A stretch of 64,000 nucleotides of DNA, taken from positions 347,348,932 through 347,412,931 of the forward strand of contig JARYHS010008074.1 of assembly GCA_031002005.1 (NCBI GenBank), given 5' to 3'. The notes under the pieces are model-generated. The model was not told the origin of the DNA. It made no database searches and worked only from the letters and a program-made list of their open reading frames with translations. Below, piece after piece: positions 11,077-21,649 of this stretch. Every line of letters begins with the position of its first letter. Position 1 is the stretch's first letter. A program made the position numbers and the translations under genes. The stretch comes from Vandiemenella viatica (Eukaryota; Arthropoda; Insecta; Orthoptera; Morabidae).

Positions 11077-11480
11077 CAGGGACCATTCACAAACTACGTG
11101 GCTCGGTCCCGGGGGGGGGGGGGTGAGGGGTTGGCTGAAAGGCTACGCTGGGCTACGTGGGGGAGGGGGAGTTCAGAGTCAGGCCACGTAGCTTTCGTTT
11201 CATAACATTTTTCACATTTATAATGAGGGACAGAACTCACAACAGCATGTGAATATTTATTTCCCTCAGTTAATTATCTCCGTATGTAATTTACAATAGT
11301 CTGACAAGAGAAAACAATACAAAATGTCTTCTGGAATCAAAAGGGAAAACAGCTACGTGCTACGTGGGAGGGGGGGGGGGGGGTTAGAGGCAAAAGCCAC
11401 GTAGGGCTACGTGGGGGGGGGGGGGGAAGTGGGGATTCACAGGAGGCCAGAACAGAGCTACGTGGTTTATGCACGTTTCC
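11077..11480. mobile_element. MITE-like element with G-runs and imperfect terminal inverted repeats
   Basis: The left end reads CAGGGACCATTCACAAACTA followed by CGTGG. The right end, reversed, reads CTGAGGAAACGTGCATAAAC followed by CACGTAG, giving an imperfect inverted repeat centred on CAYAAACYACGT. Internally there are alternating CACGTAG/CTACGTG motifs and G-runs of 12-16 at 11108-11122, about 11368-11382 and about 11412-11426. A ~50-bp internal block (AAGAGAAAACARYACAAAAT then GTCTTCYGGAATYAA) recurs at 61340-61375. No transposase is encoded. Confidence 0.5.
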
Positions 11481-13106
11481 TCAGGGGCGAGGAGACTTTG
11501 CCGCCTTCTCCATATTGGCCGCCAAACATCCCCCCGCAGTAAGGAGGATACTCTCTGGTGGGTGTTGAAGACGCATTGCAGAGGCTGAACACTGTAGTCA
11601 GAGTTGGTTTTGTTACACTTGTTACGAATTACTTTCTAGTCTCAGTATTCACTTTCGCTCTAAACTGAGCAAACCAGGAAGTTGTCGCTTCGGCGACTCG
11701 ATACGAACTGCGAAGTGAAAATTTAAAAAACTATGAATATCATACACGCAACACGTCATACTTATTGCTACAGATGTACTTAATAATAATATTTTCGTGT
11801 GGTCGTAATGAAATGGTGACATGATTTCCATTGGCTACGCATTCCGCTCCTGTCTTAGCCACCTTCATCTAACCCGGTAGTCCTACCAGGTACAGTACAA
11901 CTTGGAATCTGAACAACGGAGGCGTTCTGGCGTACTTCACATTCCACAGATAGATGAGCCAGAGGTAAGAACCGGGATAAGGTTCTATGAAAGCTATTCT
12001 CATTACTTTGACAGTAACGAAAGGAAAGAAACGGAATCTGTCAGCACACTACTGATACTACAGGCACCGTGCGTGTGTCTGACTAGCAGTCATTCCTAGT
12101 CAGGTGACGCTGCTATCGCTATACGGGTTTATATCGATAGTAGGTACGTAGTCATGATGTTCTGGCTGATCAATGTATTGGCCGGTGAAGTGCAGGAAGA
12201 ATAGCAGGCAGTACATTGACAAAACAGGCAAAGATGGCATTTCGCCGAGACGTGAATTCTAAAATCTGCTGGAGAAGATTCGGGTAATATTCTAGCAAAG
12301 TGACCGCGGAGACGATCATGCAGAGAAAAAGCATTGGTCAATCTGACATCAGCCTCTGAAGTTGTGGTTCATTTCGAAATAAAACGGCTGTTAGGTGTCT
12401 GGCAGCCGCGACAGGAACGTGACTTGCTCGCAGTGGATCTGGAATCTCAGCACCGATTACGTTTGACCTCGCGCTTTGATTGTGAACTACGTCGAAATTG
12501 GGATCAGGATTACCAAGGATCTAGATGAAGGCACGGTGTTGATATTCGTCATTGAATACTGTACTCGTACCCTGGAACGATTTGGAAGACAATAAGGGAA
12601 AAGAAGTTCGACGCTGTATTGATCCCTGAGGGATAATTTGTTAAGTTTTTTCACATATTGTGAGTTTATAACTACAGCTGTTCATAAAACCAAAAGGAAC
12701 AGCTTCTGTGGAAATACCAAAGCAAAAAAAAGTTCTTTACAATGTAATAAAATAAACTTTCATCACGGGTAACAATTCGTATGGCAGAAAACTCAAAACG
12801 AGAATTTACCCAACATGCTACGCTCGAACTAACGCATTCTCAGAGCACTTGGAAATAAAGCTATAGTTTTTTGTTCTTGGCAGAATTTTCATTCCATCAC
12901 TTTGTTTTATTTCTTTCTATCATGATTCTTTAGGGTGAAGTAGCTCGATTATACGTTATACTAAGGAATCTTATTAACACTCTTCCGTTGTGATCTTCGT
13001 AAACCACTTGAAACGGAAATAGGTTATTGGCGGATTAAATTTCGAAGTGGTCGCCTCCCTAATATCACGCCCGAACATAGCGATCAAATTGGTATTGTAT
13101 TTAATA
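11481..13106. other. Unassigned spacer
   Basis: No recognisable coding frame, RNA gene or repeat boundary. Short frames at 11902-12099, 12129-12341 and 12334-12528 have no family resemblance or motifs. An A-run lies at 12724-12731. Confidence 0.4.
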
Positions 13107-13213
13107 CCAGCTGTGCCCGCGACTTCGTCACGCAGGATTTGAGATTTGTGTTGTTAAAACTGAACTTAGTCCACAAGCCGAACGTTGGTTGGATCCTCCC
13201 GAAGGAGGCATAC
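13107..13213 (-). repeat. Fragments of two dispersed repeats
   Basis: 13107-13135 contains the GCCCGCGACTTCGT block found at 19127-19140 and 30438-30460. 13160-13213 matches the reverse complement of the 3' end of SINE family 2 (CTCCTTCGGGAGGATCCAAC at 38671-38690). The two fragments are joined by a stretch also resembling 18820-18850. Confidence 0.6.
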
Positions 13214-14079
13214 ATTTAGTACCGTTATGGTACAAGATCTGCTTAAATCTCAACAGGTACAATGAAAACAGCCTGAATCAATATCTATCATTGCTGATGT
13301 TAAACACTATTGTTCTATTTCGGTTAATAAATGAAAAACACATAACTTACCCATTAATTACAGAATGACCAGACGCGATATAAACTTTTGTTGCTGAATG
13401 TTGGCCGATCTTTTTCACTTCTAAGAATTCAAAAGGTACTTACCACAGCAACACAAAACTAGGACGATTTTTAAGTACATAATTAACCATGAAAACCACA
13501 CAAAATTTTCGTTCCTAACTGTATTAAAGTTTTATAAACTTTCCGTTTCAAATGTTTTCTGGAAACGACAATGCAATTTGTAGTACATTTGATATACATT
13601 TTACGTAGCGCATGGGAAATCCCGGGAAAGTTCGTCCCGATTTATCATAATTTTTTGTTTCTTAACGTAATCAGGTATTACATACGGACTATGAATGATA
13701 TGTTTGGAGAGCAGTCAACAGGATCTTATGGCTTTATAACTCATCGACAGTAGATTATAAGAGTCTTGATGGGAAGGAAAGCGGCAAGGCCGACCTGCTT
13801 AAAGTGATTTTGGAAATCATTGCTAACCTAAAACTGGATGGTGGAACTGGTGAATCACACCTAAAACTTTCTGTATGCTAGAGCCGAACATTAACTGTTC
13901 ATTCCCGAGCCTCACAGTTTCCTTGATACTTAATTCCGTCGTTTCATAAAGACCAGGAGGTGTGATTTAATCGATTTATTTAGCATATGGTTGCATATGT
14001 GAATAAAAAAAAATCAAACATATCAACAAAATAATGAAGAACAATTTAAAAAATCCTCACGTACAAGAACCCCTCACCT
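13214..14079. other. Unassigned spacer
   Basis: AT-rich; one 60-codon frame at 13571-13753 without features. Nothing supportable. Confidence 0.4.
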
Positions 14080-15315
14080 ACGTGGCAACCTTCGTTGACT
14101 GTTCAGAAGGCATATGATTCCGTGGACAGGAATGCCCCTTCAAACGCTCACTGAATTGGACTTGACAACATTTGATCCTAGTGAACGCGACCCTAATTAA
14201 CACTACATATAAAGTCAAGTCAAGAGGGGAACTACCAAAGTCATTCAAAATGAGAACAGGTGTTAGAAAGATGAAGGATTGTCAACAACCCTCTTTAGTT
14301 GCCTATTGAAAAATTATTCGTTAATGGACGAACACAAACGGCTCTGGGTTGAGAATCGGTTACAAAAGGACCAGCTACAATCAACTTTCTGGCCTTTGCA
14401 GATGCCCTCACTCTCCTAGCTGCTACTGTGGAGGAAGCTATTCACCAACTATAATCTGTCAACCACATAACAGCTAAAGTAGGGTTAAAGATTTCCATCA
14501 ACAAAACTGAGTTCATCACCAACATCAGAAATGTACACAACCTAATCCAAATGAGGAACGCAATGATACGAAAGACTAATGCCATGAAATACCTTGGATA
14601 ATGGATAACTCCAAAAATCAATGAGGACTTCGCCATGAATAACAGGTGCGCCAGACTGGAAAGAGCATGCCGATACTTGTAAGAACATGTATTTATCTAA
14701 ATCCCTTTCCCTTTACCTCAAACTCAGGCACTACAATACTATAGTATTGTATGCCTCAGAGCGCCTGAAAATTGTTAGATAGGGACAACTCAGAAAATTT
14801 GAATTAAATGAAAAAAAAAAAAAACTGCCAAGGAAGAGGGAAAAAACAGACTCAGGTATAATACGGAACTATACCAACAACTGGAGAGCGTTGATTTAGT
14901 TGTGAGAAAAACGTGATTAATTTTCTATGGTTATAAAAGTCTGATTGACAATATGGACTCACCTCCAAAATCTTCAACACCGTCTGTAGAAAGAAAGCGA
15001 CTACTGAAAAATGGACGAGGATAGTCAGAAAAGATCTTGAGAAACTGAAAATTAATCCCAACGAGATTTCCAACATGGATAAGGACAGAATTTTGACTAA
15101 AGCATCCGACTTTCTCTAGTAAAAACACTGCACCCAGTATCTGTGTGAAATGGACCAAGGAAAGTAAAGACAATCACGGTGTAAGGATGAAGGAGTACTA
15201 AGATTTGAAGAAAGCTCGCAAGTGTTTTGATCATAACATTGTAGTATCCATGTAACCTGTACATGGCTGTATGGGTGCGCAGCCCAAATGCCAATAAAAT
15301 AAATTAAAAAAAAAA
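14080..15315 (+). mobile_element. LINE C: heavily decayed non-LTR retrotransposon, 3' half
   Basis: Translating around many stops shows RT traces: a VDCSE-type palm start near 14100, AFADALTLLA near 14400 where the catalytic FADD has become FADA, KISINKTEF after it, and a C-terminal WTKESKDNHGVRMKEY-like tail near 15150-15210. It ends with AATAAA and an A-run at 15294-15315, a normal LINE 3' end. Its 3' protein end resembles that of LINE E at 33540-33610, so the two may be one family. Far too many stops to be functional. Confidence 0.65.
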
Positions 15316-15368
15316 GTGTTTTGATACACGTGGTCCGTTGTGACCAAAACGAAAAAAGGAATAAGAAA

Positions 15369-15813
15369 TTACAATAAAAAATAAGAGCACAGGTAAAGTT
15401 GAATATCAAGCGCTTTAATAATTTTGATTACTCTTAGCGATCTATCTATGAACTCTTGAGTTGATCCTTGGAAGGCTCTGTAGTTGCATTCAAGAACTAT
15501 GTGGGTGATGGTTCGATATGTCGCACCGCAATGACAAGCTGGAGACTCTCGCACTCAAGCAGCGAAGCACCACATCTGCCATGATCCGTCCGGATTTATT
15601 TAGTGACAGCCAGATTTTGTGCCGATAGCTAAAACCTGCAGGCGGATTATTTGTATAAAAAATGGAGTGGTACGCAACTGAAATTTGCTCTGACCACTGA
15701 ATTTTCCAAGCCCTATTGCCATCACATACATTTTCAGTGAGGTCTTTGGCAGCGCCTACGAGAGGATGCTGGAATTTTAATCGGCGAGAGGTCATCATCA
15801 TCATCATCATCAT
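15369..15813 (-). mobile_element. LINE D: C-terminal fragment of a non-LTR RT protein
   Basis: Two overlapping minus-strand frames show PPAGFSYRHKIWLSLNKSG-like sequence, then SPACHCGATYRTITHIVLEC. That is the Cys-His region (CxC...H...C) common at the C-terminus of several LINE ORF2 proteins. A frameshift near 15550 separates the halves. A CAT trinucleotide run at 15794-15812 marks its other side. It is opposite in strand to LINE C, whose A-tail ends only about 55 bp away. Confidence 0.65.
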
Positions 15814-18800
15814 CTAGGACAGTTTCCAGCCACTGGCCGGGTCTGCTGCGGCGAGAGGTAAACCTCCCTATATCGTCGTATATCCTGAGTCTGCTAAATT
15901 TTTACATATAATTGCAACAGAGTATAATTGCGACGGATAGACGATGGTTTCATATGGCTTAAAACGGTTAGCCAATTTTCCCAGTAGACTTGATCGTGAC
16001 CGGGAGGGTGATGATTGGCTTTTAACAACTTATTGATACTCTTTCCATTAGTCGCCATCTTAGGTTAACAACACCATTTCGCACACTACCAAGGAATAAA
16101 TCTTACAGAGGATAGATATTTAATATATATAAGCCTCTGAGGACATATTTCTCGTCTCTTCTTAACAAACTTTTAAGTCTGTAATCCTTTGTTATAACGA
16201 CCTCACTTAAAACATCGTCTGTCTCCTTGCCAACGCTCACAAATAACTCTTGGGTGCTAAAAGCAAACGCTTGCCAGACGTGCGAGTGACAATAGCGCTC
16301 TAGATTTATGGAATAGCATCCCGTAGGGATTACTTCAGTAAGAACTTTCCACGTCGCATAAAATAAGAGATCTGGTCTTTCAAATGAAGTGTTTGAAATT
16401 GAAGTGAACTTTCTGAAATTCCCTTCTGTTGATTGATAACCAGAAGTACCTAACAAGACGATATAAGAGCGCAAGATTCGCCTCTGTAAAAAGTATCCCT
16501 AATGTTTATGGCACAGAAACTTATTCGATGCCTGAACTACGCACATATATAAATCAAATAGTGATTCAAATCAAAATCATTTCATTTACAGTGCAAAGCG
16601 TCAGAAATAACAAATTTCTCAAAATCACCAATATTTATCCCAATGGCCCCGCTGAAATGTTAGAATATAGTTATTCAAATACACTTAATTGTCAGTTGCT
16701 ATCACACATTTATTCAAATATACTAAATTGTCGGTTGACTGCATGAAACTTGCATTTTGATTTGTAGTTTCCGATGCAATCAATAATGTCTGTCAGATTA
16801 TATTACGCCTGTCATTCGACTTTTATTTTCTGACTAGATCCTTGACAGTAGCATAAATTTACAATTTATAGCGTTACACAACTATTAAAAATTAACAGAG
16901 CGGAAGCGATTGGAATACAACGTTTTTATATTTATTTTTGTGTATTTGTGGTCTGCGACTTTGAAATCGGTTACTGCATGTCATTCAACTCAATAACAAC
17001 TGTCTTTCTGCTGTACTAATCATTTGGATCTTACACAAGTACGTCTTCCGAGCGATCAACACATAATTTAGGTGGTTTCTCGGTGAATGTCCCTTGCCGT
17101 AGTTAACTTGAGATTTAATTAATTCCACCCAGTAGTGATTGCTTCCCTTGAGTCTAGATTTTTCGATCTTCAGTAAGCAAAATTTTTTTGAACTCTTGTC
17201 CATGAGCTACTTGGGAATTAAATACAGGTCTGCCCTAGCTAATAGCTGAAACCTCCTTAGATTTTTGAAAGAACCTATTTGAAACCGGTTCAATCTGAGT
17301 AGCAATTATGTACTTTATAATCTTTTAACACTGCTTATATGTGTGATATTACAGAATACTGAAAATATGCCTGCAGGATTCTGATAGCAAAACTATATAA
17401 ATTTGGCAAAACATTTGGTGGCAGCATTGTCACGTTCTGAATAATAGCTTCATGTATAAATTACTATTTTTTTAACACCTTTATAATGTACATAACTTAA
17501 CGATGACCACCAGATTCATCACTGGATTGGCTGGAAGGTCAAGAGGCAGAGGACTGAAGCGTACAGTTAAATGTATCTGTTCTGTCATCACCGTCTAAGA
17601 TTCTGACTGATGGTGAACTCATTTACGGGTTGAAATGCTTATCTTGGAAGGCAGGGAACACTTTCTTGGCATAGTCTCAAGGAAAGCTCAACGACGAAGG
17701 CTCCTGGTTTACAGACTGCATTCCCCACATGCTCCTCAATACCGCCGGCAAATCTGGCGTAAAGCGTAGCGGGCACGGTACGCACAAATATAAGCTGCCT
17801 CGTAGCTAAGCAAATGATACTCAACTGCACACTGATAAGTGAACTAAAACTTCTTCCTCTGTTGGGATGATGATATGCAGCATTAATTAATGTATGCCAC
17901 AAATATAGCGTTTCTACGTAGCGACACCTTATCTTTGAATTTCGGTGCCGTTTAAGACCAACGCCGTTCAAAATGTTCCAAATGTTGTAGTACTCCCAAA
18001 CATCAGATGCAGAGTGGCTGGAGAGATGGAAAAGAAAACGCAGATGACTCTGATAGTTACTCAGTATACACTTATTAAATACGTAATACGCGCTCCACAG
18101 CTACGAAGAGTTCCCTTCACTGAACAAGATGGAAACCAAGTCTGGATACGTCGAACATACAGACCCCCGTGTATTTAATACTTTGTGTAAATACTGAAAA
18201 TAGCTGCAAGCAAGAAGATTAATTATGGCCTCTAGTAATGGTATTAAAGTCACAGACTGCTGGAAGAAGAGAATGTAATAATTGTATTCCGGGACACGGA
18301 AGAGGTACTGTACATAGACATGTTTGGTTACAACACACCTTCACGCTGCGCGTGAGGAGTAAGTGATGCAAGATGATTCTCAGCAGTTGTCCGCAGACAG
18401 GTAGATCGAAAAGTAAATCATTTTATTTTTTATGATTGAGTTTAGCGTAAAAATGCTGAAACCTTTTAGGTTATTACGTCATATTACATGATTTAGGATT
18501 CAAAGTACATTCGAAGAAACAGAAAAAGGCACCATTATGTTAATTTTAACTGAAAAATAATCTAACCAATCACAAAGTTTTAAATCTGAATTACTGTAAT
18601 ATGCGATATATAACAGTTTTAGTCTGACAAAACATATGAGAATGCTAAAAGCATTAGCTAACAGTGTGGAAGAACGAGAGGCGCAGAGAAAACATTTTAA
18701 GATGATTTTCATGCACCCATCGTGGCCAATGAAAATTCCTCTTTCTTGGTTCATAAAGACGTAGCCAGTTTAGACGATTAAATACATGGCACTAGCTGTA

Positions 18801-19120
18801 CTTGTAACTTCATCCACACGGAATTTGAGATTCGTGCTGTTAATTCACAGATAAACTACCAACGAAATATTGACTGGATTGCATGGATCTTCTCCACTCT
18901 TTCTGAATTTCTATTGTAAGCAGTGCTTTAATTACGTTCGAGAGCATCATTTGTTTCTACGTGTCCTTGAAATTATCACTAACTGTAAATGTCTAATGTT
19001 TGTTGATGATCCACAGGCCTACTTCAATATTATTCCCATGGTTCATCTGTAAGCAATATTTTGAAATGACGCTGCCTGGCGTGTGTACGAACATATTTCT
19101 TTTTTTCATGGATAGACTAG
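15814..19120. other. Unassigned spacer
   Basis: No feature I can support. Minus-strand frames at 16103-16474 (123 codons) and 17639-17971 (110 codons) are open but show no domain, and composition gives no sign of selection. A phrase near 18815-18850 resembles the dispersed-repeat segment at 13135-13165. Confidence 0.35.
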
Positions 19121-19421
19121 CTGATACCCGCGACTTCGTACGCGTGGGTTAAGAATTTCTTTGCCAGAACTGAATATAGAAAGTTGTTGGCTACGAAGGA
19201 TTGGTCCCAAACAACACTTAGTCGAAATAATATGACAGGAAAACTATCACTATATCATTCTACCGTCGACCCTCTCTCTTGAAGAGAATCAATTTCCAAC
19301 ATATTTCTGTCACCATTATATAAGTACTCAAAATTTCGTGACTACAACTGTTAATCATAACGGAAAAAATGTTCTGTGCCCTTCCTACAGATTTTCTTGT
19401 CAAATTCCATCAATATCGGTA
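19121..19421 (+). repeat. Dispersed repeat R, left flank of the Polinton
   Basis: Begins AGCTGATACCCGCGACTTCG and runs to ATATCGGTA, where it stops abruptly. The same order of blocks (CGTACGCGTGG, AATATGACAGGAAA, CTCTTGAAGA, TCAAAATTTCGT, TGTTAATCATA) recurs at 30433-30725 on the same strand. The block missing here (CAGGCATTTAATTGTC to AACGTAAC and onward) is present on the far side of the Polinton at 30373-30430, as if the element interrupts a repeat copy. Confidence 0.75.
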
Positions 19422-19536
19422 TACCCGCGAGTAGTGTGACAAGGGGGGGCGAAGCCATCAAAGGGATTCTAGGGACCTAATTACCATAAATCATCAACCC
19501 CTGTCATCAAGCTGTCAAAAAGGCCATTAATCATCG

Positions 19537-19637
19537 GGACCACCCACGTCGCAGCGGACGCAGGTGTGCGCCTCTGCCACGTGCCACGCAGGTGTGAGCC
19601 CAGGACCACCCACGTCGCAGCGGACGCAGGTGTGCGC
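19537..19637. repeat. Direct repeats near the left end of the Polinton
   Basis: A 35-bp sequence beginning GGACCACCCACGTCGCAGCG occurs at 19537-19571 and 19603-19637 (period 66 bp). A partial third copy of the CGCAGGTGTG core lies between them. Subterminal direct repeats of this kind are common in Polinton terminal regions. GC content is well above the surrounding sequence. Confidence 0.85.
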
Positions 19638-19723
19638 TCAAGTCGCCGTGCACGTGTGCTGCAGACTGGTTATGTTAATTAGTTTTCAGCCCCTCCCGGT
19701 CGACCCGGCGTCAGTTTGCAGCC

Positions 19724-20386
19724 ATGTCTCGTCTAGTGATGTTGTTCTCCCCTGTCTACCAACTCAACGCTGGTGACTCGAAACGTTTGACGTTAGGGTT
19801 ATCGTCCAAACACGAGTTTGAACCTGTTGTTGTTCTGGAAAAAGTGGGACACAATAAAATTGTTTTAACATACTACGAATGGAACGTCCTGATCCAGGAA
19901 TTGGACGTAGTGTCCGAGTTATTCAACGCCAGCACCGACAGCATCTCACTTGGTGAGCACACCGTCTCCTGCCGAACGATTGCCGGGGTGAAGACTGTTT
20001 GTTTCCACCTTAATGACGATCCTGCCAGCGGTGTCTTCTTCGGCCAGTCTACTTGGAGGAACTTCGTCGACGCGCAGCCGGCCGTGACCAACGCCTTGAC
20101 CGTCAAGCAGAATTGGGGCTACTTGGTGGCACGATATTATACTGAACTTGTGGACATTCTAGCTAATAAAGCGCTACGAGACTTCAATATGGCTACAGTG
20201 CAAAAACTGATTGACATGCATATTAATAATGTTCGTGTAGCTCAAGTGACACCCAGTTCATCATTGGATTATGTGCAATTAAGACTTGAACTCATTGCGT
20301 ATAAAAATTTGTTAGTATCTGATGATGTAAATAATATTGTAATTAAGAATTATGAACCTGGATATGATGTTTGTGGACCTTATTAA
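19724..20386 (+). CDS. Polinton accessory protein with two PC4-like modules
   Basis: Intact 220-residue frame. The ATG at 19724 is the first in frame and sits in the context TGCAGCCATG. Two internal segments share the pattern of the PC4/p15 transcription coactivator fold, a strand followed by an x-L-T-x-x-x-W-x-x-L helix: NKIVLTYYEWNVLIQEL (45-61) and SGVFFGQSTWRNFVDAQ (102-118). Each is preceded by hydrophobic strands (EPVVVLEKV, VKTVCFHL). PC4 proteins bind single-stranded DNA, which would suit a replication or transcription role in a protein-primed DNA element; that function is inferred. The C-terminal 80 residues are helical in character and unassigned. A poly(A) signal (AATAAA) follows at 20411. 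It is the only plus-strand gene left of the capsid block. It lacks a signal peptide or membrane segment. Confidence 0.65.
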   Translation: MSRLVMLFSPVYQLNAGDSKRLTLGLSSKHEFEPVVVLEKVGHNKIVLTYYEWNVLIQELDVVSELFNASTDSISLGEHTVSCRTIAGVKTVCFHLNDDPASGVFFGQSTWRNFVDAQPAVTNALTVKQNWGYLVARYYTELVDILANKALRDFNMATVQKLIDMHINNVRVAQVTPSSSLDYVQLRLELIAYKNLLVSDDVNNIVIKNYEPGYDVCGPY

Positions 20387-20448
20387 CTACATGTATGTGA
20401 AAGTGTTTAAATAAATAACACATTTTTTTAAAATTTTTTTTCTTATTT

Positions 20449-20931
20449 TTATTTCACCCACCATTGGGCAATTAAAAATACAACAGCGCATATAGCGTTA
20501 CAAAATAAATGTCCTTTACAAAGTTTTATCAAATTATTTTTCTTGAGTTCATGTAGAGGCGGGCATCCTAAATCTTCTATATTGTAGCAGATTTTCTTGC
20601 GAATAATCTTCTGAAACCAACGAGCCTTCTCCCGTCCTTTAACGTAAATAATGGAGTCATCTTCATTTGTGATTGCATGTAGGATAGTACATAGTTTGCT
20701 AAAGGTTACACCAGCAGCAGTCCAAGGTATTCCATGGTAATTATTTGTCAGCCATTTGACTGTTGGCTCATTACCTCCACGTGATGGTGAATTTACAGAG
20801 ATGCAATGTGTGGCGATAATGTTGTCTGATTGCACTACACAGACGGCAACTTCTTTGAAGATAAACGCTCCTTCTCTCGTCTTGAATCCTTGAGCGTCCA
20901 GGAAGATGGTTGGCATGATACTGGGTGGCAA
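20449..20931 (-). CDS. Polinton protein, possible RNase H-fold exonuclease-like
   Basis: Intact 160-residue frame; the second Met (residue 6, MPTIFLDAQGF) is an equally good start. The layout FLDAQGF at 10-16, a Trp-Leu...HG..W block at 60-70 (WLTNNYHGIPW), a IYVKGREKARWF strand-helix at 95-106 and LGCPPLHEL at 121-129 resembles a family I have seen alongside arthropod Polintons and LTR-like elements. The first motif recalls the DxE of DEDD exonucleases, but the second acid is Gln here, so activity is doubtful. The C-terminal CKGHLFCNAIC has His/Cys spacing that could bind metal. Function unknown. It is the most downstream gene of the minus-strand block and converges on the PC4-like gene with only 62 bp between stops. 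Confidence 0.55.
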   Translation of the reverse strand: MPPSIMPTIFLDAQGFKTREGAFIFKEVAVCVVQSDNIIATHCISVNSPSRGGNEPTVKWLTNNYHGIPWTAAGVTFSKLCTILHAITNEDDSIIYVKGREKARWFQKIIRKKICYNIEDLGCPPLHELKKNNLIKLCKGHLFCNAICAVVFLIAQWWVK

Positions 20932-20989
20932 TGATGAGCGCTATCTGGTTTTATGCGAGCTTACGCACAACACTTGTTAGCGGTACGTA

Positions 20990-21515
20990 TTACACAACAC
21001 GGTCGTGAAGGATTAGACAGTATGCGGCGGTGTAGGCTGGAAAATTGTCAGTGCTATCAAACTCCATACGGATATCTACAGGCCCTGTTTTCACCGACTC
21101 ATTTTGATGTGAACAGTCTATTACGGCGATAGGAGCAGTAGCGACAAAATCTTCACGGTGAAGGATGCTCCCGTTCGTAGTAAGTTTGTTGGAATCTTGC
21201 ATACATATCGTACAATACTGTGGTGCGATTTTTCTTAAAGTCCAAATTCATGTTCTCGTAGGGGTACGCCAGATCATTTAGAAACATTTTAACGTTGGCA
21301 AGATTGCAGTGGTCAAATATAGTCGCACTTAATGCTTCATTTTGTTTCCTGTTTGTTTGAAATCCCAGAACAACGAACCTAGGTTTCTCCAGCTGTGTTG
21401 ATGTTTTCAAAGACCTAATTTGAGTTTTGCTTATAGGAAGTAGCGGGTACTCCAACAAACCCCAGCTTCGGAAATTAATTCTAAGTGGCTTCCCACTGTC
21501 CACAATCTTAAGCAA
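20990..21515 (-). pseudogene. Polinton major capsid protein (double jelly-roll), C-terminal part only
   Basis: Two overlapping frames (21515-21153 and 21202-20990) together cover about 175 residues of the C-terminal half. They include LPISKTQIRSLK, RFVVLGFQTNRKQNEAL, FDHCNLANVKMFLNDLAYP and, in the second frame, APIAVIDCSHQNESVK and VDIRMEFDSTDNFPAYTAAY. These match the capsid protein annotated in insects as double jelly-roll domain protein, usually over 400 residues. The reading frame shifts near 21165. The N-terminal jelly roll is absent: sequence between 21516 and 21649 does not resemble it, so there was an internal deletion. No functional capsid can come from this copy. Confidence 0.8.
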
Positions 21516-21649
21516 CGCAAGTTTTTCTCTCTACTTACTTGTAAATGAGGCACCACCCATGCTAGTTTACTAATGGCGAATTTACTTTTCTGGGGGTTTG
21601 GATTGGAACTGTCGGTTCACTACTGACAATTGTTTGAGTCCGCCTCATC

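Noticed and set aside
16103..16474. 123-codon minus-strand ORF
   Set aside because: No motif, no codon or composition signal and no neighbouring element; cannot be separated from chance.
17639..17971. 110-codon minus-strand ORF as a host exon
   Set aside because: No domain, no clear splice context and no conserved pattern.
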